Shown here: positions 22,985 to 34,521 of the stretch, in pieces
Numbering within the stretch: position 1 is the stretch's first letter
How the letters are laid out: the number at the start of each line of letters is the position of its first letter
Source: Lantana camara
Lineage: Eukaryota; Streptophyta; Magnoliopsida; Lamiales; Verbenaceae
Assembly: GCA_037501455.1 (NCBI GenBank)
Contig: CM074861.1
Location: 99,053,001-99,117,000, forward strand
Direction: 5' to 3'
Length of the DNA stretch: 64,000 nucleotides
Position numbers and translations under genes: made by a program
Notes under the pieces: generated by a model
Seen by the model: the letters and a program-made list of their open reading frames with translations, nothing else
The model's database searches: none
Told to the model about the DNA's origin: nothing

Positions 22985-25547
22985 TGTAGCACCCGGGACG
23001 CCAGGCACCACATCCCCCGCACTATCGCCCCAATCCACATATGAAACGGACAATCCATACATGAATCAAAGCTATAGCGAACGGGAGGCAATAAAATGAC
23101 TCAAGGCTAGGCGGGTACCCTCAATTTAAAGCCAAACAACAATCAAGTCAGAGTATTAAAAGCGGAAGCAATAACATTCATTAGATACGTATAGGTACCA
23201 TATTTATTTATTTACTTATAGGTACCAACCTTCACACTGTCAATACAATATCTTCTCACAACAATATAGATCACAAGGCGGCATACAAAATATCCCAAAT
23301 AGCTATACATACAAAATGTGGGAATGAAGTGTGCTAGACCCAAATTTAAAGACCACTAGACTCTAAATTCCCGCCTAGCACGCCCTGCAAAACACTGAAA
23401 AGTTGAGGTGTCAGTCCAACACAGACTGAGCGAGGGGTATAAATAAATATAAGCGCACATACATGCAAGTTATAACCTTGGGTAATAATTTTGGAAAACA
23501 ATACGATCTAATACGTTAAAAGAGATACTATCGCCCGAGATTACAACTATTCCAATTTCAATTCAATCAATTCAATTCAATCAATAGTGGCCCGGCGAGT
23601 GGGGCAATTCTCCAACCTTACACCGACTGTGTACAATCAATCAATCAATTATTAGGTGATTAGGTGATCAAGCAATTCATTAATGTGCACAATTAGCAGT
23701 TTCAATAACGCCTTCTTCCTCCGGGTGATGGTGGGATTGCAAGGCCCCACCATCCAATCAATCTGGGCAGAGGGTACATGAATCCCTAAGCCCGGAACTC
23801 CTTCCTCCCCTAATCTCCTAGAGGGTTCAGGGGTCATCCCAATTTGGTGAGGATAGCTCTCGAGTTACCCGTCAGCCCATGCTTTCCCGGTTGGCTCGAG
23901 TCACTACCCTCGGGCCCACAGTGCAATACAATACTCGCCAAAACAATCAATCAATCAATCAATTTCTTCCAATAATTCGGTAAAACATTTGAAAACCAAT
24001 CTCATTTGAAAACTATAAGTATAAATATATAAGTTTTGGCTTAAAATTCACATAGGGTTGTACGGGTTCTAGGTATCTAAAATTAAACCTCACCTGAACG
24101 ACCCAAAAATATCCAAGGAAACAGCTCACGGGGCCTGCTCCTCGTCACCAGGAAGCTGGTCTGTGCAAGAAAGACAATTGTCCGTGAAACACGACTCAAA
24201 ATGTACCAAATATGACGAACGACAAAATGCGACGAAACGACGGGAAAAATACAATGCACCTTGAAAATATCACGTTTCAACATGTATGCGATCATATAAT
24301 ATCAATTAGGGGTCAAAGAAATGATTGGAGGATGATGTTGAAAAATTAATTTTATGCAGTAGCTTTTGCTCTACATTCGCCGTGGGAACGGCCGTTCCGG
24401 CCTTCCCTTGAAAATGGGAAGGGCCGTTCCCATGGCTCAGAAAACGCGCGCCAGCGTTTTAAATGAAAAATGCGTTTTGGGCTGGGAATGGCCGTTCCGG
24501 CTCACAGGCCAAAGTGGGAACGGCCGTTCCCAGTCTCGCTGGCCTGAGTCTCAGCATCATGGGAACGGCCGTTCCAGTTTTGAACTGGGCTGGGAATGGC
24601 CGTTCCCAGAATACGTGAGCTTCTGTATGCAGAGCAGAAACAGGGCAGCCATGGCAATACAACAACAATCACCCAAAAATGGCTTCAAGCCAAGTTTAAA
24701 TGTGAATATAAGATGCACTAAATATGCTAACATACATTTTGATCAATAACAATTCATAAAAACACTTGACTCCATGTTAGATCATCAATAATTCATCATT
24801 TGAAACCCATATATTCATTCATGCTCCAAGTTCATAAAACTCAAGATAAATGCATCAAACTTGAGCTCAAAGCTCACATACATATTTCCAACACTCAATA
24901 CACAATATAACCAATGTATAACAAAGCCCTAGATATACCATTTTTACAAGAAAATCATTCACACTCCATATTTACCTCAAATGGGAGAAATGGAAGAAAA
25001 GATGATGAAGTGATGTTGATGATGCTTGTATGATCCCAAATCCCACAAATATTTGCTTGAATGGATGAAATCTCCCTCTTAGCCAAGAAGGGTTTTGATC
25101 GGTTGAAGGAAGGAAGAAATGGAGCAAGATGATATTTTGTATGAAGAAAGAAGCAAATGGTACGTGATGTTGCTGCTAAAGAGAAGGGAAAAGATGCCCA
25201 ATTTGCTAATAAATCATTTCACTTATTAAGTTATGCAATTAAGTCCAAATCCCATTTTAAATGATCAATTAAGTCCAATGCAATTAGATCCCATATTCAT
25301 GCAAATGAACAATTAAGGACATAAAAGAAATAAATCACATTCGGGAAAATAATTCACATTGCATTCACGTTCAATAAATCCGAGAATTATGATATGGTAT
25401 GAATTTTCAATAAAATGTTAAGAATATAATTTTATAAAATTAATGTCATGCTAAGGAAATTAAAGAAATGAACAATTAAAATAAAATATATCCCTCAAAC
25501 GCACACGTGTCGTTCATACCTGAAATGCCGAAAGCTGGGGCGTTACA
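22985..25547 (-). repeat. Chromovirus LTR3 (5'-most LTR)
   Basis: 2,563 bp, TGTAACGCCCC to GTGCTACA on the minus strand. It is the outer right end of the composite and is followed directly by the ATTTG duplication. Private states are A at about 25216 (AAATCATTTC) and A at about 25271 (AATTAAGTCC). Confidence 0.88.
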
Positions 25548-25552
25548 ATTTG

Positions 25553-26363
25553 CCCATTTATGTTGAAATATTTTTCTCTTTCTCCTCTACTTATGTTATA
25601 TAATTATTTAAATTCTTAAACATGCAATTTAATTTGAATTTATCATTTAACGATTTGCAGCATCCATGACATCCTAATTTGTTGGTGGTAAAGCCAAATC
25701 AATATAACATAAGACGACTGATTTATATTTGCCGTATGATTGGTGAATTCGGCCGAGTTTGGGGTAGAATTTTTCACTTTGTTGCGGCTGACAAATGCAT
25801 TCCGGAAGGAACAACGAAAAATGCAATGCTCGTTATCACAGGGGATGAATACCTACTACAGATATTAATTTACTTTAGATAGTATTTGATCTTGATATGT
25901 ATGTTTATGTAGCTTTAAACTATCTGATTACATTAATGTTTCTCTCTTAAATCTTTTCTTTTTAAAGTTTATTTCTTGTTTCAATTGTTTTCTATTTACA
26001 AGAAAATGCTTGTAATGGAATGGAATCGAAAGATACGGTGCAAAAATACAAACACGATATGAGACTATATAAAAGATTTAAGTATTCGTGCATTATGGGT
26101 TGAAAATCTAATGTAAAAGTAAAACTACATATATAGCATGTTTTGTATCTTTTTGTTTTAGCAAATTATAAAACAAATGTATATAGAAAAGGAGATAAAA
26201 CGGTATGCATGATGCATCAAGGTTCTTGATGAAATGACTGAAAGAGATTTCAGACACGAAGATTTTGGTGAAAGGGTAACACCTACAATACAAAATATAA
26301 AGAACTCTCTCTTTCACTGCTTTTTATTTGTTGACCTCAAATTCTCAATTCAGGAAAAGCTAT
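25553..26363. other. 3' flank of receptor-kinase copy 3
   Basis: Non-coding. The segment with ATTTGCAGCATCCATGACATCCTA and the stretch near 25,980-26,040 match 31,680-32,050 and 1,080-1,160, showing that each kinase copy carries the same downstream flank. The short open frame at 25,679-25,882 has no recognisable product and is not conserved in frame in the related flank at 31.7 kb. Confidence 0.65.
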
Positions 26364-28322
26364 TCATACAAGAGAATCATAACCAGGAAGTGCACTAGAT
26401 GGGGAAAAATTGTTACTGCAATTCTGTAGAATGTGCAAGCAATCCTTCTTGGATGGCCTATTAGAAGGTGATGTAGAAGTACAAATAACACCTAGTCGAA
26501 AAGTTGTAATAATCTGATCCATATAAATCGGATCGATGATCTCAGCATCCAGTGCATCAACCATGGTATTTGTATCCCTGTAGAATACCCGAGCCCGTCC
26601 TGCTAGGTTCATATGGTCATCTCGAGGAACCGCTTTTCGTCCAGTAGCCAATTCTAGCAGAACTACACCGAAACTGTATACATCACTCTTTGGATTCACC
26701 TTCTTTGTATAGCCTTACTCTGTGATTCAAGGCTTTGCAAGTTTTAGCATAATGACAGCATAATGCATACGAGGAAATTAAGTAAATTATAAAATTTGTA
26801 AAATACATACCGGGAGCAATGTAGCCAAAAGTTCCGGCCACAGCAGATGCTATCGTTGTATCTCCGTGTCTGTTGAGCAATTTTGCCAGTCCAAAATCTG
26901 CTATTTTTGCATTGAATTCTGAGTCTAGTAGTATATTTCTCGGTTTCCCGGTGAATGATCGGTGGAGAGCAGTCATGGTGCATATAGCAAAGCCCTTGTG
27001 CAATCCCAATGGCAATATGCAGCCTCATTGGCCAATCCAATTTTTGGGATGAAGTCTGTCTCTTGTTACCATGCAGCCAATGATCAAGGCTATTGTTCTC
27101 AAAGTATTGGTAAACTAGAAGCTTTATATTCTTGCTCGAGATATAACACAAAAGCTTTACTATATTGTTATGCCAAATATTCCCAAGCGTCCGAATCTCT
27201 GCTAAGAACTCCTTCTCGAGACTATGCTCTGATTTTGCAGCGTTTGATATGCTTTTCACTGCAACCGCAGTTCTCGTGTGGTTGATCAAAACTCTGTACA
27301 CCTTTCCCGACCCACCATCTCCGATCAGATTTTCATCTTTCAAATTGGACAAGATCTCATCTTTATTGAACTTCACCATTTGAAATGAAATCATGTTCCA
27401 CTCTCCTCCCTCTTCAGGGAGCCCACGTTGCCCGGCTTTCTTGACTGTTGCTGCGACGGAACTACGCCTCTTGATCCAGCATTTCCTTACGAAGTAGTAA
27501 AGTATTGCGAACCCAACAACCCCACAACCAAATGATTCCCATATAATTATGACAAAATTCCTCCCCGATTGATCTTTGCTGGAATTGCATTTTAGAAACT
27601 CCTGAATCGTGGATTCAGAGCACAATTTAGAAGGGCAACCTGGTGGACCCTCAATCCTGTTGTCAGAGCAGAGATTAGAAGGATCCAGGCTACATTCATC
27701 AAAGTTTTCTCTCACATACTCTGAAGAAATCTTCCCAGAGAATTCATTGGAACGAAGCCTAAGAGCATTCACATTCTTCAAACGAATCACAGTCTCTACA
27801 ATGCTTCCCGAAAGCTGGTTATCAGACAAATCCAGAACATTTAACTTAGGCAATTCACCTAAACCATTTGGTACCTCGCCAAATAATCCGTTCCCATTGA
27901 GATATAAATATTTAAGGCTTTTCATTATGATAAACTCACCTGGGATTGTCCCGGATAGTGCATTGAAGGACAAATCTAAGATTTCAAGATTTGAGCAGTT
28001 GTACAGAGTGTGAGGTATGTTTCCTGATATATTGTTCTTAGACATGTCGATTGAAACGAGGCCTTGGAGCTGACCTATACTTGATGGGATTATTCCCCTT
28101 AATTCTTTTTCTGCTAAACGCAGGCCGATGACTGCATCGGGATTGCATCGCACTTCAGGCCAATCCCATGGGGACGATGTTGAGTTCCACGACTCGAGTG
28201 ATGGTGGATTACCCCATTGTTGTTTCAGGCTCAATAGAATTGCGCGTTCAGACAGCAAATCTGCTGAAATTATATGGAGATGGAGAGGAATGAGTAAGGG
28301 TCAAGAGGAGAAGATGCTGCAT
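26364..28322 (-). pseudogene. LRR receptor kinase pseudogene, copy 3 (HSL1-like, LRR-XI)
   Basis: Exon 1 is 28322-26811, the intron is 26720-26810 (GT..AG) and exon 2 is 26719-26364. The ATG (MQHLLLL) is set by homology. An extra base in the signal peptide shifts frame, so a long frame begins only at 28258 (MLSERAIL). It has about five LRRs, a Cys-containing post-LRR segment, a membrane helix and a kinase with GDGGSGKVY and VAVKS. Three lesions are visible: the signal-peptide insertion; a 5-bp deletion near 26946 that removes the catalytic Asp of HRD and shifts the frame; and TAT to TAA in the first codons of exon 2 (near 26714-26716). The C-terminus (PGYDSLV) is otherwise complete. It resembles copy 1 most (WHNNIVKLLCYISSKN). 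Confidence 0.85.
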
Positions 28323-28382
28323 TTTGCACAAGTGATGGCTTTCTTTCGGAGTCGATGCTTGGAGGACAGGATTCAAACATAA

Positions 28383-28732
28383 GAAGAGCTTACAGCCTCA
28401 AATGCTTCTAAGTTCTAAGGTATCAATAGTCAACTATCAAGTCAAGCCATTTGTCTTTTGGATTACGTGGTCAAAGTGTAACACGGTAGACTAAACTGCC
28501 CAATTTCCACGATAATAATGACCTATGTGACTAATGTGTGATTTAACAGGGCAAGAGAGAACGTTTTTCATTATTAATGTTTTCTTTTATATTTTTTCAT
28601 TATTTTTTGAAATTTTTTATTTATAAATGTTTTTCATATAACTTTTGCCGAAATTAAATATTTAAAATTGAGTTTTTTAGTGCATGTGGCTCAGACAACG
28701 TGTGAGGGGTTTTTATGTTTATTTTTACAAAA
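28383..28732. other. Upstream region of receptor-kinase copy 3
   Basis: Contains the conserved kinase-promoter block with TTGAC cores (about 28430-28480), then T-rich sequence up to the CACAT target site of the solo LTR. No gene. Confidence 0.6.
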
Positions 28733-28737
28733 CACAT

Positions 28738-31602
28738 TGTGACGCCCCGTCTCTTCGGCATTCCAGGTACGGCGTCACGAGAGAGTTTATTTCAGTAATT
28801 TTGTGGATTATGTGATTTAGCATGCTTACGTGTCAACGTGTGATTTATTTCAATTACGTGTGCCTTAGAATAATTAAATTGTACTTGGACTCAATTGTCC
28901 AATATTTGTAATTTAGGGACCTAATTGTAATTAGGACGTTTGAGCCTTCGTGGCTATTTGAGCTCGGGAATTCGAATTCGAATTCCGACCCTATCGTTGA
29001 GTTCGTTTCGATGATTCGGATTCAATGAATTACCCTTTTAATTTCTAAAGTCATTTGATAGCCCTACCGTTTTAAATCCGATCCGCGTGGACCGGATACC
29101 GTTTGAACCTACCCGTTTGACCAGCCCCAAAAGGGGCCAGCCTTTCTTTCTCTCCCCATTTCCACATTCAGCAGCAGCAAGGAAAGGAAAAGAGAAGCAT
29201 TTTCCCCATTTTTGGCCAAGAAGCCTTGAGCTCGGGTTTGGGAGATCTAACCGTCCGATCAACGACCCAAGGTAAGATTTGTGACCCTCTCGTTACGTGC
29301 TTTAATTTATCGTCTCTTTCGTGCCTTGGATATGTGCCTACGTGCCTCGTTGGGGGAGATGATGAATAGTGTCGGGGTTGGGAGTTTGGGGTGTTCGAGC
29401 CCGTTTTGCGAGCTCTAATGTGGAAATATGTGACCTACGTGTCGAGCATGCTTTATTGTGTTATTTTCGTGTGTTTTGGTTGTGGTTAGGCTGCTGTTGC
29501 TTTGTTGTTTGCTTCCCCGTCGCCATTTTTGGAGCTTCTGTTGTTTTTCAGCTGTTCCAGGTGGGAACGGCCGTTCCCGTTTTGCCTTGTGGTGGGAACG
29601 GCCCTTCCCGGGCTGGCGTCGGTGCCGAGTGTGGGAACGACCGTTCCTTGTTTGTGCTTGGGCTCGGAACGGCCGTTCCCGTTGTCCAGTAACTCTGGGG
29701 CGTTTGTGGGAACGGCCCTTCTCGCCTTGGGCGAGGCCGTTCCCGCCTGTTTCTTGGGCCTTTTGTGTGTTCTGTGTTTTATATGCTTTGTTATGACTTT
29801 ATTCTGCATCCTTAGTTTATTACTTCAATTTAATTGCATGTTTTAATGTGAATTTTGCATCGTATGCTTTAATATGTCCATGAAAGGTGAATTATTGTTA
29901 ATGCATGATTGTTTTATGCTGGTATACGTGATCCATGACTTCATGCCAATCATAAGCATACGCCGTGCGTCTATTTGGTTCATTCTTGTGTCTAAGTCCT
30001 GTTTTCGTGTTCAGTTTGTTCAGGTACACCCGGGGTGGTGTTTTGTTGGCCGTGTTGATTCCGGGGTGGATCATTTGTGGTGTCTTCGGCCTCTTCGGTG
30101 TCAGGTGAGGTTAGGATATAGTTACACCTTATTGCAATGTGCTCGGTTTTGATTGCATGTGATTTAATAAGCCTTATATGTATATAAATAAGTGTGAAAT
30201 ATGTATTTGTTGAATATGCCTCGAGTTTGCAAGTATGTTAAGCAATGTACGAGCCTATGTATGCTTGGTTTGGAATGATTTGTTATGTTTTGCCACGTGA
30301 AGTTATGCTTCTAACCGTATACTTCTCATGAGCCAAGTTTGGCAAGGACCGAGTTGGATTGAAACGGAAAGTGGTATGTATATGTATATATGTATAAGTT
30401 ATGTCTGTCTGTCTCTGTTGTAGCGGGTTATGATATGATATGTGTTTGTTGGGCCCCGGAGCTATGGGTAAGGAACCCTCGGGACGGCATAGGGCCGTCG
30501 AGGTTAAGCCTGTGCATAGTCTCCATCTGTCTGCAGAGGATCACCCCTGAACTCACCAGGAGGTTTGGTGAGGGAAGGAATCCTGAGGGTTTGAGTACTC
30601 GCAAGGCGCTCCCCTCGTTTGTCTGGATGGTTTGGGCGTATACACCCTTCCATCACCCGGAGTTGAGGATGATATGATATGATTTGATATGTATGTAAGT
30701 TTTCTGTTTTGATTCTGATATGTTATGTTATGAGGAGATTGGGGGAGTCGGAGCTCGTACCCGCCGAGTTCTATATGATATGATATGTATGTTCTGTTAA
30801 GGTTTATGAAACGGGGATAGATTCTAAGTTAAATAAAAAGGAGTTTTATAAGATAGGTTAAGTTTGAATATGTTAAGAACTAATAGGTTTTGCTAAGTCT
30901 GTTCGGTAAGTTAATTTGGTTAATTTGCTTTTGCTAAGTAAGCCCTATATGTATATATATCACGGGAAATGATTTAGTGTGCAAAAACTATCCCCGCGTT
31001 CATGAACATTATGAGTTTGAATGTGCTTTGCTCTTATATATATAGTGTGAGTGTGTTAACCCCTCACTCAGTCGAGTTAAGACTGACCCCTCCCCTTTTG
31101 TACTTTAGTTTGCAGGTTTTGCTTGGAGTTCGTGCTAGGCGGAGTGTGTCTTTCTTTTGGAGTCTGTTCCGTGTCTTTGTCTAGTAGGTGGTCTTGCATT
31201 CACATTTCTTCAATTCGGCTTATGTATAAGATATGTTTGTATATGCTATTTAGAATTTAAATATGTATTGATAGGTATATTTCGGGACAGGTTAGGACAG
31301 GTTTGCCTGAATTAGTTGAACCCGTTGGATTTATGATTATTGTTTGATATTCGGGATTAGGTATTTATGCTAGTTGAACCCGTCAACTGTTATGAATGTT
31401 TTGATTATTGCATGGCTTGTTTCGCTTCCGCATTCTTGTTTCGGTTTGAGTTTTGCTTTCAGGGTCTAAGTTCCGCCTAGCCTAGGTGTGAGTTTGTCAG
31501 TCTCCCGTTCGCCACTGTTTGGTTCATGTACGGACTCCCCATTTCGTATGTGGATCGGACTTTGGTGCGGGGGATGTGGTGACCCACCGTGCGGGTGCTA
31601 TA
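28738..31602 (+). mobile_element. Solo LTR of a second Tekay-like chromovirus subfamily
   Basis: 2,865 bp from TGTGACGCCCCGTC to GGGTGCTATA, flanked by the 5-bp duplication CACAT at 28733-28737 and 31603-31607. Both ends resemble the composite's LTRs (TGTAACGCCCC, TTCGGCATT, CAGGTA; GTGCGGGGGATGTGGTG and GGGTGCTACA). The terminal CA has become TA. No internal region, primer site or ORF remains, so it is a recombination remnant. The small open frames inside are not genes. It is in the opposite orientation to the composite. Confidence 0.87.
29563..29745. repeat. Array of GGGAACGGCCGTTCCC palindromes in solo LTR
   Basis: Five or six palindromic units start at 29563, 29594, 29633, about 29666, 29708 and 29734 (half unit). 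The first is perfect and the others have one or two changes. They lie about 0.83-1.0 kb from the LTR start, against about 0.94-1.16 kb in the composite's LTRs. Confidence 0.88.
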
Positions 31603-31607
31603 CACAT

Positions 31608-32407
31608 GATTTTTTATACTAATTTTTAAGATTTATCTTACATTTTTCAATATTTCATAGGTTTTTTCAACAACTATTCCTAATTTAATTTGAGTTTATC
31701 ATTGGAAGATTTGCATTTTGCAGCATCCATAGCATCCTACTTTGTTGCTGCCGGGAGATGCATTTTGTAAGGAACAAGGAAAAATACAAATTGGTTAGTT
31801 TCAATTGGGTCGGATGTGGGGTACAATTTTTCTTATCCTAGGGGAATGAGTTTCTAGTACAGATATTAATTACTTTAGAAAACAACACAATAATATTTTA
31901 GATACTACATGTTTAAGCAGAGTTTTCGATTTTGATACATACATATTTATGTAATTGTAAACTATCTAATTAAGCAAATGGTTCTCCCTTAACTTTATGT
32001 TTCAATTGTTTTCTCTTTACAAGAAAACGCTAGTAATGGAGTCGAAAGATATAGTGCATGAATAAAAATTCCATACAACACAATACAACTAAATAAAAGT
32101 TTTAAGTTTCCAACATTATAGGTCTGAATATCTAAGGTAAAACTACATATATAGTAGAAATACTTTTTCTGATGTTTTAAATGAGAAAATATAATATGTT
32201 TGGTATCATTTTTTTTAGTATATGGAAGATTCTTGCATGGAGTGTTTGATGAAATTACTGAACGAAAGGGATTTCAAAACACCAAAATTTTGGTGAAAGG
32301 GTAACACCTACAATACAAAATATAAAGAACTCTCGCTTTCAGTTATTTTTATTTGGCCATTTCAAATTCTCGATATAGGAAAAACTATTCATACAAGAGA
32401 ATCATAA
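31608..32407. other. 3' flank of receptor-kinase copy 4
   Basis: AT-rich and non-coding. It is homologous to the flanks at 25.6-26.3 kb and 1.1-1.65 kb. No gene or element end is evident apart from the CACAT target site at its left edge. Confidence 0.65.
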
Positions 32408-34274
32408 TCAGGAAGTGCACTGGCCGGATGAAGAAAAATTGTTACTGCGATTCTGTAGAATGTGCAAGCAATCTATCATGGATGGCCTATTAGAAGGTGA
32501 TGCAGAAGTACAAATAACACCTAGTCGAAAAGTTGTAATAATCTGATCCATATAAATCGGATCGATGATCTCAGCATCCAGTGCATCAACCACGGCATTT
32601 GTATCTCGGTAGAGCAATCGAGCTCGTCCTGCTAGGTTCATATGGTCACCTTGAGTAACAGCTTTTCTTCCGGTAGCCAATTCTAGCAGAACAACATCGA
32701 AACTGTATACATCGCTCTTGGGATTCACCTCCTTCGTGCAGGCATACTCTGTGGTTCCAAGGTTTTGCAAGTTTTAGCATAACGCATATGACTACAATAC
32801 TAAATAACTTTTAGAATTCGTGAAATATATACATACCGGGGTCAATGTAGCCAACAGTTCCTGCCACAACGGATGTTGTTGTTGTATCTCTCTGTCTGTT
32901 GAGCAATTTCGCCAGTCCAAAATCTGCAATTATTGCATTGAGTTCCGAGTCTAATAGTATGTTTCTCGGTTTGATATCTCGGTGAATGATCGGTGGAGAG
33001 CAGTCGTGGTGCATATAGCAAAGCCCTTGTGCTATCCCAATGGCAATATGCAGCCTCATTGGCCAATCCAATTTCAGGACCGAGCTAATACCATCAGCAG
33101 AAGATGTCTGTCTCTTGTTACCATGCAGCCAGTGATCAAGGCTTTTGTTCTCAAAGTACTGGTAAACAAGAAGCTTCGTATTCTTGCCTGAGATGAAACA
33201 CAAAAGCTTTACTACATTGTTATGCCGAATTCTCCCAAGTGTCCGAATCTCGGCTAGGAATTGCTTATCGAGACTCTGCTGTGATTTTGCGGCATTTGAT
33301 ATACGTTTGACAGCAACAACACTTCTCGTATGGCTGGTGAAAACTCTGTACACCTTTCCCGACGCACCATCTCTGATCACATTTTCATCTATCAAACTGG
33401 ACAAGATCTCATCTTTATCGAACTTCACCCCTTGAAATGAGATCATGTTCCACTCTCCTCCCTCTTCCAGAGAAGGCGGCCCATGTTGCCGGGCTTTCTT
33501 GGTTGCAACGTAATCGCGCCTCTTGATCCAGCATTTTCGTGTGACGTAGAAAAGTATTGCAAACCCCACAACCCCCAAACCAACCACAACCCCAAAATCA
33601 ACCGCTTTGAATATATTTACGACCAAATGCCTCGATTCCTCTTTGTTGGAAGTGCACTTTAGAAACCCCCGAATTCTGGAATCAAAGCACAATCCAGAAG
33701 GGCAACCTGGTAGACCCTTAATCCTGTTATCAGAACAGAGATTAGAAGGATCCAGGCTACTTTCGTTAAAGTGTTGATCGACATACTTCAAAGGAACCTT
33801 CCCCGAGAACTTGTTGGAACGAAGCCTAACAGCACTCAAATACTTCAAACGAATTACATTTGCTACAATGCTTCCAGAAAGCTGGTTATCAGACAAATCC
33901 AGCACACTTAACTCACGCAAATCACCTAAATTATTTGGTACCTCACCAAACAATTCGTTCCCATTAAGATTAAACTCCTAAGTCTTCTCATCAAGGAAAA
34001 CTGAACTGGGATTGGCCCGGATAGTGCATTGGAGGACAAATCCAAGCTTTTAAGATTTGAATAGTTGAACAAACGGGGAAGTTGTTGAGTTCCACGACTC
34101 GAGTGATGGCGGGTTACCCCATTGTTGTTTCAGGCTCAATAGAATTGCGCGTTCAGACAACCAATCTGCTGAAATTACATGGAGATGGAGAGGAATTAGT
34201 AGGATCAGGAGGAGAAGATGCTGCATTTTGCACAAGTGAAGAAGGCTTTCTTTCGGAGTTGATGCTTGGAGCAT
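32408..34274 (-). pseudogene. LRR receptor kinase pseudogene, copy 4 (chimeric)
   Basis: Exon 1 runs 34274 (likely start 34226, MQHLLLL) to 32837. Exon 2 is 32748-32408, and an 88-bp GT-AG intron lies between. The 5' end, above about 34,075, is essentially copy 1 (same signal peptide and N-cap to NSTTSP). The body below is a distinct copy. At the junction about two LRRs are missing and the frame runs to a stop (FVQLFKS). A further 1-bp loss near 33969 precedes the long frame that starts at 33953. The kinase has HRDIKPRN and DFG, but the glycine loop reads RDGASGK for GDGGSGK and subdomain IX reads YSFDVVLLE for YSFGVVLLE. The last residues are replaced (SSSGQCTS) by a small insertion near 32420. 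Non-functional as a receptor; possibly a kinase fragment if transcribed. Confidence 0.83.
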
Positions 34275-34521
34275 TCAAACATAAGAAGAACTTACAGGCT
34301 TACAGCTTCAAATGCTTGATGCTTCTAAGTTCTAAGGTATCAACAGTCAACTATCAAGTCAAGCCAATAAACTTTTGTCTTTTGGATTATGTGGTCAACG
34401 TGTAACACGATAAACTAAATTGTCTTTTGATGTTTTAAATGGGAAATATAATATGTTCTGCATCATCTTGTTTTAGCAAATTATAAAATAAATATATATA
34501 GAAAAGGAGAGAAAACTATAT

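Larger units (their letters stand above)
7656..25552 (-). mobile_element. Composite LTR retroelement: TRIM fused to a tandem Tekay-like chromovirus
   Basis: One insertion flanked by the 5-bp duplication ATTTG at 7656-7660 and 25548-25552. Read 5' to 3' on the minus strand it is LTR3, internal B, LTR2, internal A, LTR1, an 11-nt junction, then a complete TRIM. The right terminus is the chromovirus LTR end (TGTAACGCCCC) and the left terminus is the TRIM LTR end (CTACTACA). The target duplication therefore joins ends from two different element families. LTRs 1-3 differ at only a handful of sites, so the element is young. It interrupts DNA between receptor-kinase copies 2 and 3. Confidence 0.8.

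Noticed and set aside
29369..31184. Cluster of plus-strand frames of 60-114 codons
   Set aside because: They lie wholly within the solo LTR defined by CACAT duplications and have no recognisable product.
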